A stretch of DNA of 64,000 bases, from assembly GCF_030540765.1 (NCBI RefSeq), contig NZ_JAUOEL010000003.1, positions 1-64,000 on the forward strand, read 5' to 3'. Positions 37,613 to 47,795 of the stretch are shown here, in pieces. Source of the DNA: Flavivirga jejuensis (GTDB lineage Bacteria; Bacteroidota; Bacteroidia; Flavobacteriales; Flavobacteriaceae). The position numbers were made by a program, and so were the translations under genes. Positions within the stretch are counted from its first letter, which is position 1. Every line of letters begins with the position of its first letter. The notes under the pieces are model-generated. The model was not told the DNA's origin. It ran no database searches and saw only the letters and a program-made list of their open reading frames with translations.

Positions 37613-38365
37613 TTACCTAAACCGTTTTAAAGTCTTTTTTGTGAATTTACTTAACACTAATTTGCCACTTATTTCGGCACGTTCTGTTAATAAAGTGTCC
37701 CAATGGTCTGTACCTTTCCAAAAAACAGTTTTCATTTCTGTTAAGGCTTCAGGATTATAAGACGCTAGTTTAGTCGCCAATGTTATAACAGCTTCATCAA
37801 GTTCTTCTACTGTTTCAAAAACATCTGCATAAAGTCCTTTTTCTTTTGCAAATTCCGCAGAAAAAAAAGTTTCAGCATCTATTGTCATTTGAGACATGGC
37901 TGATAATCCTATTTTCCTAGTAACTACAGGTTCTATAACAAAAGGCCCAATACCGATACTTAATTCACTTAGTTTTATTGAGGCATATACTGTTGCCATA
38001 CAATAATCGGTTGCAGCAGCTAAGCCTAAGCCACCACCTACAGATTTTCCTTGAACACGACCTATTATAAGTTTAGGGCATTTGCGCATGGCATTAATAA
38101 CATTAGCGAAACCCGAGAAAAAAACTTTACCAACTTTAGCATTTTCAATGGCTATTAATTCATTAAAGCTAGCTCCTGCACAAAAGGTTCTATCGCCTCC
38201 GCTTTTTAAAACAATAACCTTAATAGCATCATTGTTCCCTGCTTCTTGAATGGTTTTTACCAACTGAGATAAAACATCACTTGGCATAGAATTGCGATTT
38301 GGGTGAAAGAATTCAATATACCCTATATCGCTACTAATGGTTAACTTAACGTATGATTTTGACAT
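37613..38365 (-). CDS. enoyl-CoA hydratase/isomerase family protein
   Basis: 250 residues of the crotonase fold: GYIEFFHPNRNSMPSDVL, the oxyanion-hole segment GGDRTFCAGASFNEL and GRVQGKSVGGGLGLAAATDYC. Whether it is a hydratase, isomerase or hydrolase cannot be told. It converges on the hydroxylase gene (7 bases between stops) and lies 21 bases after the dehydratase gene of the same strand, so these minus-strand genes (37613-39946) probably form one operon. Confidence 0.9.
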   Translation of the reverse strand: MSKSYVKLTISSDIGYIEFFHPNRNSMPSDVLSQLVKTIQEAGNNDAIKVIVLKSGGDRTFCAGASFNELIAIENAKVGKVFFSGFANVINAMRKCPKLIIGRVQGKSVGGGLGLAAATDYCMATVYASIKLSELSIGIGPFVIEPVVTRKIGLSAMSQMTIDAETFFSAEFAKEKGLYADVFETVEELDEAVITLATKLASYNPEALTEMKTVFWKGTDHWDTLLTERAEISGKLVLSKFTKKTLKRFR

Positions 38366-38386
38366 GATGTAAATTACAATAATTAT

Positions 38387-39325
38387 TTAAAAAGGCAGGT
38401 TAGAAACATCTACATTTCCACCCGATATTATGACTCCTATTCTTTTATTTTTAATCTTTTTTTTATCCTTTAAAACAGCAGCAAAGGCAACCGCACTTGA
38501 TGGTTCAATTATAATTTTCATACGCTCCCAAATCAATTTCATGGCATTAATAATCTCATCTTCTTCAACGCGTATTATTTTTTCAACGTGTTTTTTTATA
38601 ATTGGAAAGTTTCTATCTCCTAAATAAGTTCGCAAACCATCTGCTATGGTATTAGAGGTCTCATTTTTTTCAATATTTCCAGAAATCAATGATCTATAGG
38701 CATCATCAACTGCCTTAGGTTCTCCTGCAACTACTTTACACGTATTAGAAAAGTGATTCGCTGCTAAAATAGTTCCTGCCAACAACCCACCACCGCCTAC
38801 TGGCGTGAATATATAATCTAGATCGCTATAATCTTCTAGCAATTCTATAGCTGCGGTTCCTTGACCGTAAATAACAGTATCGTCATTTGAAGGATGGATA
38901 AAAGTTGCGCCTTTTTCTTTTTGAATTCGTGCTGCTCCACTTTCTCTCGCATTTATATTAGAATCGCATTCAATAATAACACCTCCATAAGTTTTTACAG
39001 CCTCTTTTTTTACCTGCGGTGCATTTTTGGGCATTACTATATAGGCAGTCACTTCCAGGCTTTTGGCTGCCAATGATAAGGCCTGAGCAAAATTCCCCGA
39101 AGAATGTGTAACAACGCCTTTTCTTTTTTGTTCATCGGTTAAATTTAAAATAGCATGTACCGCCCCTCGCATTTTAAACGCTCCCATTTTTTGAAAGTTT
39201 TCACACTTAAAAAAAACCTCAGCTTCACATATCGTATTTAATAACTGTGATGTTAAAACTGGGGTTCTATGAATATAGGGTTTTATAAGATTGTGAACTT
39301 TTTGCAAGGTAAGTTTATCCATCAT
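38387..39325 (-). CDS. threonine/serine dehydratase (or serine racemase-like)
   Basis: 312 residues of the fold II PLP family. PLP lysine motif ENFQKMGAFKMRGA, SSGNFAQALSLAA, glycine loop GGGGLLAG and the end GVIISGGNVDVSNLPF are all present. Without a C-terminal ACT domain it is of the short, catabolic threonine dehydratase/serine racemase type. It lies six bases downstream of the DUF4230 gene. Confidence 0.93.
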   Translation of the reverse strand: MMDKLTLQKVHNLIKPYIHRTPVLTSQLLNTICEAEVFFKCENFQKMGAFKMRGAVHAILNLTDEQKRKGVVTHSSGNFAQALSLAAKSLEVTAYIVMPKNAPQVKKEAVKTYGGVIIECDSNINARESGAARIQKEKGATFIHPSNDDTVIYGQGTAAIELLEDYSDLDYIFTPVGGGGLLAGTILAANHFSNTCKVVAGEPKAVDDAYRSLISGNIEKNETSNTIADGLRTYLGDRNFPIIKKHVEKIIRVEEDEIINAMKLIWERMKIIIEPSSAVAFAAVLKDKKKIKNKRIGVIISGGNVDVSNLPF

Positions 39326-39331
39326 TAGTAA

Positions 39332-39946
39332 CTACAATTTTAAACCTTGTAAAGCATCTAGTGTAGACACTGGGTTTTCATTATATTTTAAGGTCCACCC
39401 TAAAGAGTTTGTTAGAATATAAAATTTTGACAACTCGCTTATTAACCTATTTTTAGCATTTGCTTTTAAATCGGAAGCTTCTAATTTCTTATTTAATGAT
39501 GTTTTTACAATATGCTTTATCTCGTTATAATCTTTAGCTTCAAAAGGATTTAAGAAATCTGACTGAATATCGTAATATTCAAAGTCTGGGCTAATTTTTA
39601 TTTCTTCTTTTGGAATACTCAAAATAGTTAATGTTTTGCCTACATCGTCTATTTCAAATTCAATTTCGCTTAAATCATAAGCTATGGTAACATCTGCATT
39701 CACAACAACTAATGCTTTTTTTTCTGAAGTAAAATAGTCACCAAAAATCTCTTTAGAATTCTTATAATTAAAGACTTCACTAAAATGACCTTCGGTCACA
39801 ACCAACTTTCCAACATTTTTAATTTGTTCTTCAATTAGTGTAGAACTTTCTTGAAGTATTATTTTATCTTTCTGATTATCTCCACAATACTTAAAAGTAA
39901 ACAGAACAATTAAAGTAATTATAACGCCAAATAGAATTTTTCTCAT
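39332..39946 (-). CDS. DUF4230-domain membrane-anchored protein
   Basis: 204 residues with an N-terminal hydrophobic anchor (ILFGVIITLIVLFTFKYC). The periplasmic part contains VGKLVVTEGHFSEVFNYKNS, ADVTIAYDLSEIEFEID and AKNRLISELSKFYILTNSLGWTLKYNE, which match the DUF4230 pattern. Role unknown. First gene of the run 39946-37613 on the minus strand. Confidence 0.85.
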   Translation of the reverse strand: MRKILFGVIITLIVLFTFKYCGDNQKDKIILQESSTLIEEQIKNVGKLVVTEGHFSEVFNYKNSKEIFGDYFTSEKKALVVVNADVTIAYDLSEIEFEIDDVGKTLTILSIPKEEIKISPDFEYYDIQSDFLNPFEAKDYNEIKHIVKTSLNKKLEASDLKANAKNRLISELSKFYILTNSLGWTLKYNENPVSTLDALQGLKL

Positions 39947-40519
39947 ATGCTAAGTAAAGAAATATTTTGGAACTATACTTCTTCAATATATACTTAAATA
40001 TACATTCTCACTTTCACTAGAATGACAACTTCTGTTCATACTCACTCGCATGCTTCAGAAGAATTGTTCTCTCGTTTAAACAAAAAAACATTAGTTTTCT
40101 CCGACATAAGAAGTCTAAACTAATGCATTTATGAAATTTTAACTAACAAGTCAAAAATAATAAACTTGCTTAACAGTGATATTAAGTAAAAGTTAAACTA
40201 AAGTTATAATATAACTCCCAATAACACAATCAATTTCGGATGTTTAAGGCTAAAAAAATGGCATAAAAAAAACACCAATTGTAAATCTTTTTATCGATTT
40301 AAACCATTGATGTTTTTGATATGAACTGATTAATAGCATTTTAAACGTACAATTATTAGTTTTAGAATCCGCAATTTTTCGATAAAGCGTTATTAAAAAA
40401 GATAAAGCGTTATAATATTATTTACCACTCTTAATTAATAAATATCAAATACAGAGATACTTACCAACAGTACCAAGGCATATTTTTCTCATTAAAACCT
40501 CTATAATTGATAAGTATAT
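39947..40519. other. gene-free region upstream of the DUF4230 gene
   Basis: 573 bases, AT-rich, without a convincing gene. Besides the hairpin at 40264-40317, a 13-base direct repeat GATAAAGCGTTAT occurs twice at about 40381-40412. Confidence 0.5.
40264..40317 (-). terminator. long terminator-like hairpin
   Basis: Extended imperfect stem (AAACACCAATTGTAAATC with GATTTAAACCATTGATGTTT) with a U-run on the minus strand, about 200 bases after the GSCFA gene stop; the other strand also has a T-run. Confidence 0.6.
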
Positions 40520-41485
40520 TCAAAATACGATATGTAAAAACTGGGATTGGATTTCATTTTTTTTAACGGCTATATTTTGAAGAAATTTTTGGTGTGCTTC
40601 TGAATTTGGATTGAATGGCTTATGTTGTAATCCTTTTTGAATAACATCGATTTCTCCCATTGTTTTATATGCTATTGAAGCCATCCAAACCTCTTGAAAA
40701 CGTTCCCAGATATAGTTGATAGCTGTTTTGTTTGGGTGAATCATATCCTCTGTATAAAAACGATAATCGCGAAGTTCATCCATCATAATTTCATAAGAGG
40801 GAAAGTAGAATGATTGACGATTAGCAATTGATGATTTTTGATTTAAAAACTGGTGTATTCCTGTTATTAAATGTGCTTTACTCTGTGTGTTTTCAATAAA
40901 ACCATCTTTTATATGTCGTACGGGTGATACAGTAAAAATAATTGACGCTTCAGAATTTATACTTTTAATTAAACTTACTAGTGTTTTTATAGATGTATAG
41001 ACCTCTCCTACCGAAAGCAATTCTTTTGTAAATTGTTTTTGAGGAATCTTATGGCAATTTGCTACAATCTCTTTGGTTTCAACAGAACGATATACCCAGA
41101 CAGTACCAAAAGTAATAACCACATGCGTTGATTCTTGAATCTGTTGTTTTGTTGATCTTATGTTCTTGTTTAAATTAATCAACAAATCATCCTTTGAGGT
41201 GTTGCTTAATTTTGAATGTGCATCAAAACAATGCCATTGTTCATTATGAAAAAAGATGTCTTCTTCTGTATATGTCTTTTCATTTATTGCATCAGAAACT
41301 AAATTTTCAATGGCTTTAGGATGAAATAAAATACCTAGTGGGTTTTGGGTATTTTTAAATTTAAAATAATCTAACTTTTTACCAATATTTTCCACAAAAC
41401 AAGACCCTAATAGAAGCATATTAGAGTTATAGTCTATTAGATTATTAGACTGTTTTTGTAATAATATTTTGGTTTGAAGTTTCAT
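40520..41485 (-). CDS. GSCFA-domain protein
   Basis: 321 residues, no signal peptide. The family motif LLGSCFVENIGKKLDYFKF lies at the N terminus, with FHPKAIENLV, THVVITFGTVWVYRS and FTVSPVRHIKDGF, and the end includes YFPSYEIMMDELRDYRFYTEDMIHPN. GSCFA proteins are SGNH-hydrolase-like, with serine in the GSCF motif and DxxH near the end (DMIHPN). Substrate unknown. It lies just downstream of the GxxExxY gene on the same strand. Confidence 0.93.
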   Translation of the reverse strand: MKLQTKILLQKQSNNLIDYNSNMLLLGSCFVENIGKKLDYFKFKNTQNPLGILFHPKAIENLVSDAINEKTYTEEDIFFHNEQWHCFDAHSKLSNTSKDDLLINLNKNIRSTKQQIQESTHVVITFGTVWVYRSVETKEIVANCHKIPQKQFTKELLSVGEVYTSIKTLVSLIKSINSEASIIFTVSPVRHIKDGFIENTQSKAHLITGIHQFLNQKSSIANRQSFYFPSYEIMMDELRDYRFYTEDMIHPNKTAINYIWERFQEVWMASIAYKTMGEIDVIQKGLQHKPFNPNSEAHQKFLQNIAVKKNEIQSQFLHIVF

Positions 41486-41494
41486 CTATTTTCT

Positions 41495-41526
41495 CACAAA
41501 GATACAAAGACGCAAAGTCGCAAAGT
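41495..41526. repeat. array of four 8-base repeats downstream of the GxxExxY gene
   Basis: Four tandem octamers (consensus [CT][AG]CAAAG[AT]): CACAAAGA, TACAAAGA, CGCAAAGT and CGCAAAGT. They fill the 48-base gap between the GxxExxY stop and the GSCFA start and match the arms of the 207-bp units on the other side of the GxxExxY gene. Confidence 0.85.
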
Positions 41527-41533
41527 TTTCTTT

Positions 41534-41929
41534 TTATAAACCATTAACCATTCTGGTTATTCCTGTTTTTATTAAAGGGCTATTAAAATTAATTAGAAGC
41601 CCTAGTTTCAAACCGCTTAACTTCAAATACGTCATTAATTGTTTTGGATGAACGGGGTGAATTTCTAAAACGGATTTTATTTCAATAATCACTTTGTTTT
41701 CAACAATTAAATCAGTTCTAAACCCTAAATCTAATTTTTTGTTTTTCCAAACTACCGGTAACTGCTTTTGACGTTCTACTACAAACCCTTTTTCAGTTAA
41801 TTCAGAAAACAAAACTTCTTCATAAACGGACTCCAACAAACCTGGACCTAAATTAACATGAATATGATAACAACAATCAACTATTTTTGTAGCTAAGTAG
41901 TTTTCAAAAAGCACTTCTTTATTCCCCAT
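41534..41929 (-). CDS. GxxExxY protein (PD-(D/E)XK nuclease-like fold)
   Basis: 131 residues. The defining motif is in GPGLLESVYEEVLFSEL (G-L-L-E-S-V-Y), and a nuclease-like core follows: FRTDLIVENKVIIEIKSVLEI (acidic residue, then E-x-K) and HPKQLMTYLKLSGLKLGLLINFN. The family is usually classed with PD-(D/E)XK proteins; no biochemical function is established. It is bracketed by octamer repeats on both sides (see findings). The start at 41929 is 48 bases from the first large repeat unit. Confidence 0.93.
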   Translation of the reverse strand: MGNKEVLFENYLATKIVDCCYHIHVNLGPGLLESVYEEVLFSELTEKGFVVERQKQLPVVWKNKKLDLGFRTDLIVENKVIIEIKSVLEIHPVHPKQLMTYLKLSGLKLGLLINFNSPLIKTGITRMVNGL

Positions 41930-41976
41930 ATAATTTTATTTATTTAATTATTTAGATTATTTAATAATGTTTTTTT

Positions 41977-42951
41977 TCTCGCTAATGCACTAAGGCATTA
42001 AGCTTAAAAAAGGGGCTTTATTTGTTTGTTTTTCTTTTTGCGGATTAGCTATTTAATCCAATCTTGGATATTCACAATACATCATATAACTTTGCGGCTT
42101 CGTAGCTTCGCGAGATCATTTTAAAACGCGCTTCATTTGTCCCCATACAATTCTGTTTTTTTTAATTGTTAGAGTGATTTAGTAATTTTTTTTCTCGCAA
42201 AGACACTAAGGCGCTAAGCTAAAAAAAGGAGCTTTATTTGTTTGTTTTTCTTTTTTACGGATCAGCATTTAATCCAATTGGATATTCACAATACATCCAT
42301 AAAACTTTGCGGCTTCGCGGCTTCGCGAAACCATTTAAAAAAGCGCTTCATTTGTCCCCATACAATTTGTTTTTATTAATTGTTAGAGTGATTTAGTAAT
42401 ATTTTTTTCTCGCTAAGACGCTAAGGCGCTAAGCTTAAAAAGAGGGCTTAATTTAGTTTTTTTGCAGGTCAGCATTTAATCCAATCTTGGATATTCACAA
42501 TACATTCATATAACTTTGCGTCTTTGCGGCTTCGCGAGACCATTTTAAAAACCCCTTCATTACCCCATACAATTTGTTTTTATTAATTGTTAGAGTGATT
42601 TAGTAATATTTTTTTCTCGCTAAGACGCTAAGGCGCTAAGCTTAAAAAGAGGGCTTAATTTAGTTTTTTTGCAGATCAGCATTTAATCCAATCGTAGATA
42701 TTCACAATACGCCGTATAACTTTGCGTCTTTGCGGCTTCGCGAGACCATTTTAAAAACCCCTTCATTACCCCATGCAATTTTGTTTTTTTTAATTGTTAG
42801 AGTGATTTAGTAATGTTTTTTTCTCGCTAAGGCGCTAAGGCGCTAAGCTTAAAAAAAGGCTTTATTTGTTGTTGTTTTTGCAGATCAGCATTTAATCCAA
42901 TCTTGGATATTCACAATACATCCATATAACTTTGCGGCTTTGCGTCTTCGG
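41977..42951. repeat. five tandem approx. 207-bp units with octamer-built inverted ends
   Basis: Units at about 41977-42115, 42193-42330, 42408-42539, 42615-42745 and 42822-42951, starting 207-216 bases apart. Each begins TCTCGC and three octamers of the form CGCTAAGN and ends with three octamers CTTTGCGN, roughly the inverted complement of the left arm, finishing GCGAGA. The inner part holds TCAGCATTTAATCCAATC and GGATATTCACAATAC. Between units lie about 75 bases that are themselves repeated (TTGTTAGAGTGATTTAGTAA). Units 3 and 4 are almost identical; unit 1 is the most diverged. The array fills the whole gap between alaS and the GxxExxY gene. Confidence 0.95.
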
Positions 42952-42955
42952 TAAA

Positions 42956-45571
42956 CTATTCTATATAATCTTTTGCCTTCTCTAAAGCGTCATTAATCCC
43001 GTTTGGATTCTTACCTCCTGCAGTTGCAAAGAATGGTTGTCCGCCGCCACCGCCTTGGATATATTTTCCAAGTTCTCTAACTACTTGTCCAGCATTTAAT
43101 TCTTTACTAGCCACTAGTTCTTTTGATATATAACAAGACAACAAGGCTTTTCCGTTTTGCTCTGCTCCAAATAACAGGAATAAATTATCAAACTGACTCC
43201 CTAGCTCAAAAGCAACATCTTTTATGCCTCCTGCATCTAAATCTATTTTTTTAGCTAAAAACTGAATGCCATTAACATCTTGCAACTCACTTTTAAGTTC
43301 GCCTTTTATATTTTTGGCTTTATCTTTTAAAAGTAATTCTATTTGTTTTTTAAGGCTCGTATTTTCTTCTTGTAAACTTTGTAATGCTTTTACAGGTTCC
43401 TTTGTATTGTTAAGCAAATCCTTCATTTCAAAGTAAGCACGGTTATTTTCAAAATAAAAATCTTTAACAGCATCATTGGTGATGGCTTCAATACGACGGA
43501 TTCCCGATGCTACCGCTCCTTCAGATACTATTTTAAAATGCCAAATATCGGCCGTATTTTTTACATGCGTTCCACCACAAAGCTCAATAGATTGTCCAAA
43601 ACGAATGGCACGAACCGTATCGCCATACTTTTCACCAAACAAACTCATAGCTCCATCTGCTATAGCTTCTTCCTTAGGTATATTCCGTTTTTCTATTAAA
43701 GGTAATTTCCCAGCTATTCTCGCGTTTACAAAATTTTCAACATCACGTAATTCTTCAACTGTTAATTTTGAAAAATGAGAAAAATCAAAACGCAAATACT
43801 TTGAGTGCACGGCACTTCCTTTTTGCTCTACATGTGTCCCTAAAACCTCTCTTAAAGCTTGATGTAATAAATGCGTAGCGGTATGATTACACTCAGTTCG
43901 ATATCGCTGTTTAGAATCTACAACAACCTTAAACGTCTCTTCAATATGCTTTGGTAAGTTTTTAGCAAAATGAATGATCACATTGTTTTCTTTCTTAGTA
44001 TTTAGTATATAAATAACATCCCCGTGGGCATCTTCTAAATACCCTTTATCGCCTACTTGACCACCTCCTTCGGGATAGAATGGTGTAATATTAAATACCA
44101 ATTGATACATTTCACCGTCCTTTTTAGACACCACTTTTCTATACCTAGTTAATTTCACATTGGCTTCAAGCGTATCATAACCTATAAATTCTTCTTCGGC
44201 ATCATCAAATAAAATGGTCCAATCGTCGGTTGACATCTCACTAGCTGCACGCGAACGATTCTTCTGCTTCTGAAGTTCTGCATCAAAACCTTTTTCGTCA
44301 AGTTTTAATTCTTTTTCACTTAAAATAAGCGCCGTTAAATCTATCGGAAATCCATAGGTGTCATATAATTCAAAAACCTTTTCTCCAGATACCGTATCAC
44401 CTTTAGTTTCTTCAACAATTCGGTTTAACAATACCAAACCTTGATCTAAAGTTCTTAAAAAAGATTGTTCTTCTTCTTTAATAACATTTTCAATAAGTTG
44501 TTTTTGAGCTTTCAATTCTGGGAAAGCTGTTCCCATTTTCTTACTCAAAACATCTACTAATCTGTAAATAAAGGCTTCTTTTTTATCTAAAAACGTAAAA
44601 CCATAACGGATGGCACGTCGTAAAATTCTACGAATAACATAACCTGCTCCTGTATTACTGGGGAGTTGTCCGTCTGCTATAGAGAAAGCTACAGCTCTAA
44701 CATGATCGGCTATAACACGAATGGCTACATCGACATCTTCTACCTTGCCATACTTCATTTTAGCTATCGTTTCTATTTCCCTAATTAAAGGTATAAAAAC
44801 ATCTGTATCATAATTAGATTGCACTCCTTGCAACACCATACACAAACGTTCAAAGCCCATTCCTGTATCAATATGTTTATCTGGAAGATCTTCTAAACTA
44901 CCGTTTGCTTTCCTGTTGTATTGCATGAAAACCAGATTCCAAATTTCTACAACATGTGGATGATCCTGATTTACTAAATCTTTGCCAGGAATTTTCGCTT
45001 TTTCTTCCGCAGATCGAATATCAACATGTATTTCACTACAAGGCCCACAAGGTCCTTGTTCTCCCATTTCCCAGAAATTATCCTTTTTATCACCTTTTAA
45101 AATACGGTCTTCTGCAATGTATTGTTTCCAAATATCGTAAGCTTCAGTATCCATTGGAAGGTTATCGGTATCATCACTCCCTTCAAAAACAGTCACATAT
45201 AGTATCTCTTTATCAATACCATAAACTTCTGTTAATAATTCCCAGGCCCAAGCAATCGCCTCTTTTTTAAAGTAGTCACCAAAACTCCAATTACCAAGCA
45301 TCTCAAAAAGCGTATGGTGGTAGGTATCGTAACCAACTTCTTCCAGATCGTTATGCTTTCCTGAAACACGCAAACACTTTTGAGAATCGGAAATTCGACT
45401 ATTCTTTGATTGCGCATTTCCTAAAAAGTACTCTTTAAAAGGTGCCATTCCAGAATTTACAAACATTAAAGTAGGGTCATCTTTTAACACCATGGGTGCA
45501 GATGGGACTATACTATGCTTCTTTTCCTTAAAAAAACTTAAAAACTTTGATCGTATATCTTGTGATTTCAT
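42956..45571 (-). CDS. alaS: alanyl-tRNA synthetase
   Basis: 871 residues, full length. Class II core with [35 protein letters not shown] and [15 protein letters not shown]; editing domain with [19 protein letters not shown] and the zinc/editing [10 protein letters not shown]-terminal glycine-rich [14 protein letters not shown]. It charges tRNA-Ala. A TAAATTTG box lies at 45646-45653 on the minus strand, about 75 bases upstream. The stop codon almost touches the last 207-bp repeat unit. Confidence 0.98.
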   Translation of the reverse strand: MKSQDIRSKFLSFFKEKKHSIVPSAPMVLKDDPTLMFVNSGMAPFKEYFLGNAQSKNSRISDSQKCLRVSGKHNDLEEVGYDTYHHTLFEMLGNWSFGDYFKKEAIAWAWELLTEVYGIDKEILYVTVFEGSDDTDNLPMDTEAYDIWKQYIAEDRILKGDKKDNFWEMGEQGPCGPCSEIHVDIRSAEEKAKIPGKDLVNQDHPHVVEIWNLVFMQYNRKANGSLEDLPDKHIDTGMGFERLCMVLQGVQSNYDTDVFIPLIREIETIAKMKYGKVEDVDVAIRVIADHVRAVAFSIADGQLPSNTGAGYVIRRILRRAIRYGFTFLDKKEAFIYRLVDVLSKKMGTAFPELKAQKQLIENVIKEEEQSFLRTLDQGLVLLNRIVEETKGDTVSGEKVFELYDTYGFPIDLTALILSEKELKLDEKGFDAELQKQKNRSRAASEMSTDDWTILFDDAEEEFIGYDTLEANVKLTRYRKVVSKKDGEMYQLVFNITPFYPEGGGQVGDKGYLEDAHGDVIYILNTKKENNVIIHFAKNLPKHIEETFKVVVDSKQRYRTECNHTATHLLHQALREVLGTHVEQKGSAVHSKYLRFDFSHFSKLTVEELRDVENFVNARIAGKLPLIEKRNIPKEEAIADGAMSLFGEKYGDTVRAIRFGQSIELCGGTHVKNTADIWHFKIVSEGAVASGIRRIEAITNDAVKDFYFENNRAYFEMKDLLNNTKEPVKALQSLQEENTSLKKQIELLLKDKAKNIKGELKSELQDVNGIQFLAKKIDLDAGGIKDVAFELGSQFDNLFLLFGAEQNGKALLSCYISKELVASKELNAGQVVRELGKYIQGGGGGQPFFATAGGKNPNGINDALEKAKDYIE

Positions 45572-45799
45572 GTATTTTTATTAAAAATCTTGTTTCTATT
45601 AAATTACTTTTAAAAGGAAGCAATTTTTATTTTATATTTACTCTTCAAATTTACCCTAAATTTAAGGTATCGTAATCCTACATTGAAAAATAATCGTAAA
45701 TAGATTATAATTATTTTTTTGTAGGTTTGCCCGTTTGCATATTAAATGCAATGATTGCTATTACCTCAATTTAGTTGCAAAAATAGTATAATTTAAGAA

Positions 45800-46771
45800 A
45801 TGAGTAAGGTAAAATATTATTACGATTCTGAATCGCTCTCATACCGAAAAATAGAACGAAAAAAGAGAACTACTTTTAAGTATGTGTCCTTCTTTATTTT
45901 AGGCTGTGCTTTCTTCGCTTTTATTTTCGTTTTTATTGCTAGTCAGTATATTGAATCTCCTAAAGAAAAAGCTATGAAACGTGAGTTGCAGAACATGCAA
46001 CTACAGTATGAATTGCTTGATAAAAAAATGGCTGAAGCTGAAGCTGTTTTAACAAATATTGAAGAGAGAGATAATAATATTTATCGTGTTTATTTTGAAG
46101 CAAACCCCATCCCTGAAGCACAGCGTAGAGCTGGATTTGGAGGAATAAACAGGTATAAAGATTTGGAAGGGTTTGATAATTCTAAATTAATAATAGAAAG
46201 TAATAAACGTATCGATATATTACAAAAACAAATTGTGGTACAATCTAAATCACTCGATGAAATTGCTATCTTAGCTGAAGAGAAAGAAAAGATTCTGGCT
46301 GCCATTCCTGCCATTCAACCAGTTAGTAATGAAGATTTAACTAGAATGGCTTCTGGTTACGGTATGCGATCCGATCCGTTTACTAAAGCTCGAAAAATGC
46401 ACTGGGGCATGGATTTTACGGCTCCAAGGGGCACACCTATTTATGCTAGTGGCGATGGAAAAGTTGTTCGTGCCGATTCTGGATCTAGCGGCTATGGGAA
46501 GCATATACGAATTGATCATGGATTTGGATATTTAAGTTTATATGCACATTTATATAAATATAATGTGAAAAAAAACCAAAAGGTTAAACGTGGTGATTTG
46601 ATTGGTTTTGTAGGTAGTACAGGGCGTTCTGAAGGACCGCACTTACACTATGAGATTTTTAAAGATGGCGCACGTATAAACCCTATAAACTTCTATTACG
46701 GTAGTTTAACTGCTGAAGAATTTAATAAACTATTGGAGCATGCTTCTTTAGAAAATCAATCTCTGGACTAA
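45800..46771 (+). CDS. M23-family peptidoglycan metallopeptidase
   Basis: 323 residues. One N-terminal membrane segment (VSFFILGCAFFAFIFVFIASQ), a coiled-coil region (about 55-150, LQNMQLQYELLDKKMAEAE), then the M23 domain with zinc motifs HWGMDFTAPRGTPIYASGDG and GPHLHYEIFKDGARINP. It cuts peptide cross-links in the cell wall. It overlaps the MerR gene by one base, so the two are coupled. Confidence 0.95.
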   Translation: MSKVKYYYDSESLSYRKIERKKRTTFKYVSFFILGCAFFAFIFVFIASQYIESPKEKAMKRELQNMQLQYELLDKKMAEAEAVLTNIEERDNNIYRVYFEANPIPEAQRRAGFGGINRYKDLEGFDNSKLIIESNKRIDILQKQIVVQSKSLDEIAILAEEKEKILAAIPAIQPVSNEDLTRMASGYGMRSDPFTKARKMHWGMDFTAPRGTPIYASGDGKVVRADSGSSGYGKHIRIDHGFGYLSLYAHLYKYNVKKNQKVKRGDLIGFVGSTGRSEGPHLHYEIFKDGARINPINFYYGSLTAEEFNKLLEHASLENQSLD

Positions 46772-47100
46772 TGCATATAGATTTACCTGAAAAACGATAT
46801 TATGCTATTGGCGAAGTCGCCAAAGCATTTAATGTAAACACTTCGTTGATTCGTTTTTGGGAAAAAGAATTTGATGTATTAAAACCTAAAAAAAATGCTA
46901 AGGGCAATCGTAAGTTCACTCCTGAAGACATAAAGAATCTTAAATTTATTTACCACCTTGTTAAAGAACGTGGATTTACTCTCGAAGGTGCAAAAACGCA
47001 TTTAAAAGAAGACAAAAAAGATACGCTTTCTAATTTTGAAATTATTAGTAAACTTGAAGACGTTAAAAATCAACTTATTAAAATAAAGCAACATCTTTAA
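46771..47100 (+). CDS. MerR-family regulator
   Basis: 109 residues with a MerR winged helix (YYAIGEVAKAFNVNTSLIRFWEKEF, then the wing KGNRKFTPEDIKNLKFI) and a short coiled-coil C terminus (FEIISKLEDVKNQLIKIKQHL) without a ligand-binding domain. The start codon shares a base with the stop codon of the peptidase gene. Such pairs occur in flavobacteria; the regulated genes are unknown. Confidence 0.92.
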   Translation: MHIDLPEKRYYAIGEVAKAFNVNTSLIRFWEKEFDVLKPKKNAKGNRKFTPEDIKNLKFIYHLVKERGFTLEGAKTHLKEDKKDTLSNFEIISKLEDVKNQLIKIKQHL

Positions 47101-47207
47101 GAATTGGCTACTCTAACTAAAAAATACATTTAATTATGTAACATTTTTAAAAATTAAGTGTCTCACATAAGTAACCACTAACAAATTATACTAAAACTAA
47201 TTTTATT

Positions 47208-47795
47208 ATGAAGAAATTTTTACCATGGATTATTATAATTGCTTTAATTCTGTTATTGGTTAAATGGGGAGTTGGAGTAAACAATATGCTTGTTGAAAAA
47301 GAAGGATTAGCACAAGCTCAATGGGCAAATGTTGAAAGTTCTTACCAACGGAGAGCTGATTTAATACCTAATTTAGTTGCTACCGTGAAAGGTTACGCTT
47401 CTCATGAAAAAGAAACCTTAGAAGGTGTTATTAAAGCACGTTCTGAAGCTACAAAAACAACAATTAATGCTGGTGATTTATCTCCAGAAAAAATGGCACA
47501 ATTCCAGCAAGCTCAACAAGGTTTAAGTGGTGCATTATCTAAATTATTATTAACTGTTGAACGTTATCCTGATTTAAAAGCGGATAAAAGTTTCTTAGAA
47601 TTACAATCACAATTGGAAGGCACTGAAAACAGAATTAATGTTGAACGAAATAGATTTAATAAGATAGCAGGTGAATATAATATTACTATAAAAAAAATCC
47701 CTACTAATTTTATTGCAAGTATAGGTGGATTTGAAGGCATGCCTTTATATAAATCTGACCCAGATAGTAAAAATGCCCCTAAAGTAGAGTTTTAA
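47208..47795 (+). CDS. LemA-family protein
   Basis: 195 residues. One N-terminal membrane helix (FLPWIIIIALILLLVKWGVG) and the LemA helical domain: QAQWANVESSYQRRADLIPNLVATVKGYASHEKETLE, QGLSGALSKLLLTVERYPDLKAD and LEGTENRINVERNRFN. First gene of an overlapping group with two TPM-domain genes, a common LemA/TPM arrangement. Confidence 0.96.
   Translation: MKKFLPWIIIIALILLLVKWGVGVNNMLVEKEGLAQAQWANVESSYQRRADLIPNLVATVKGYASHEKETLEGVIKARSEATKTTINAGDLSPEKMAQFQQAQQGLSGALSKLLLTVERYPDLKADKSFLELQSQLEGTENRINVERNRFNKIAGEYNITIKKIPTNFIASIGGFEGMPLYKSDPDSKNAPKVEF

Noticed and set aside
41977-42951. CRISPR array
   Set aside because: The units are about 207 bp with inverted ends and repeated spacers; CRISPR repeats are 20-50 bp with unique spacers, and no cas genes are nearby.
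43476-45417. several 60-100-codon frames opposite alaS
   Set aside because: They lie entirely within alaS on the other strand or in another frame and match no family.
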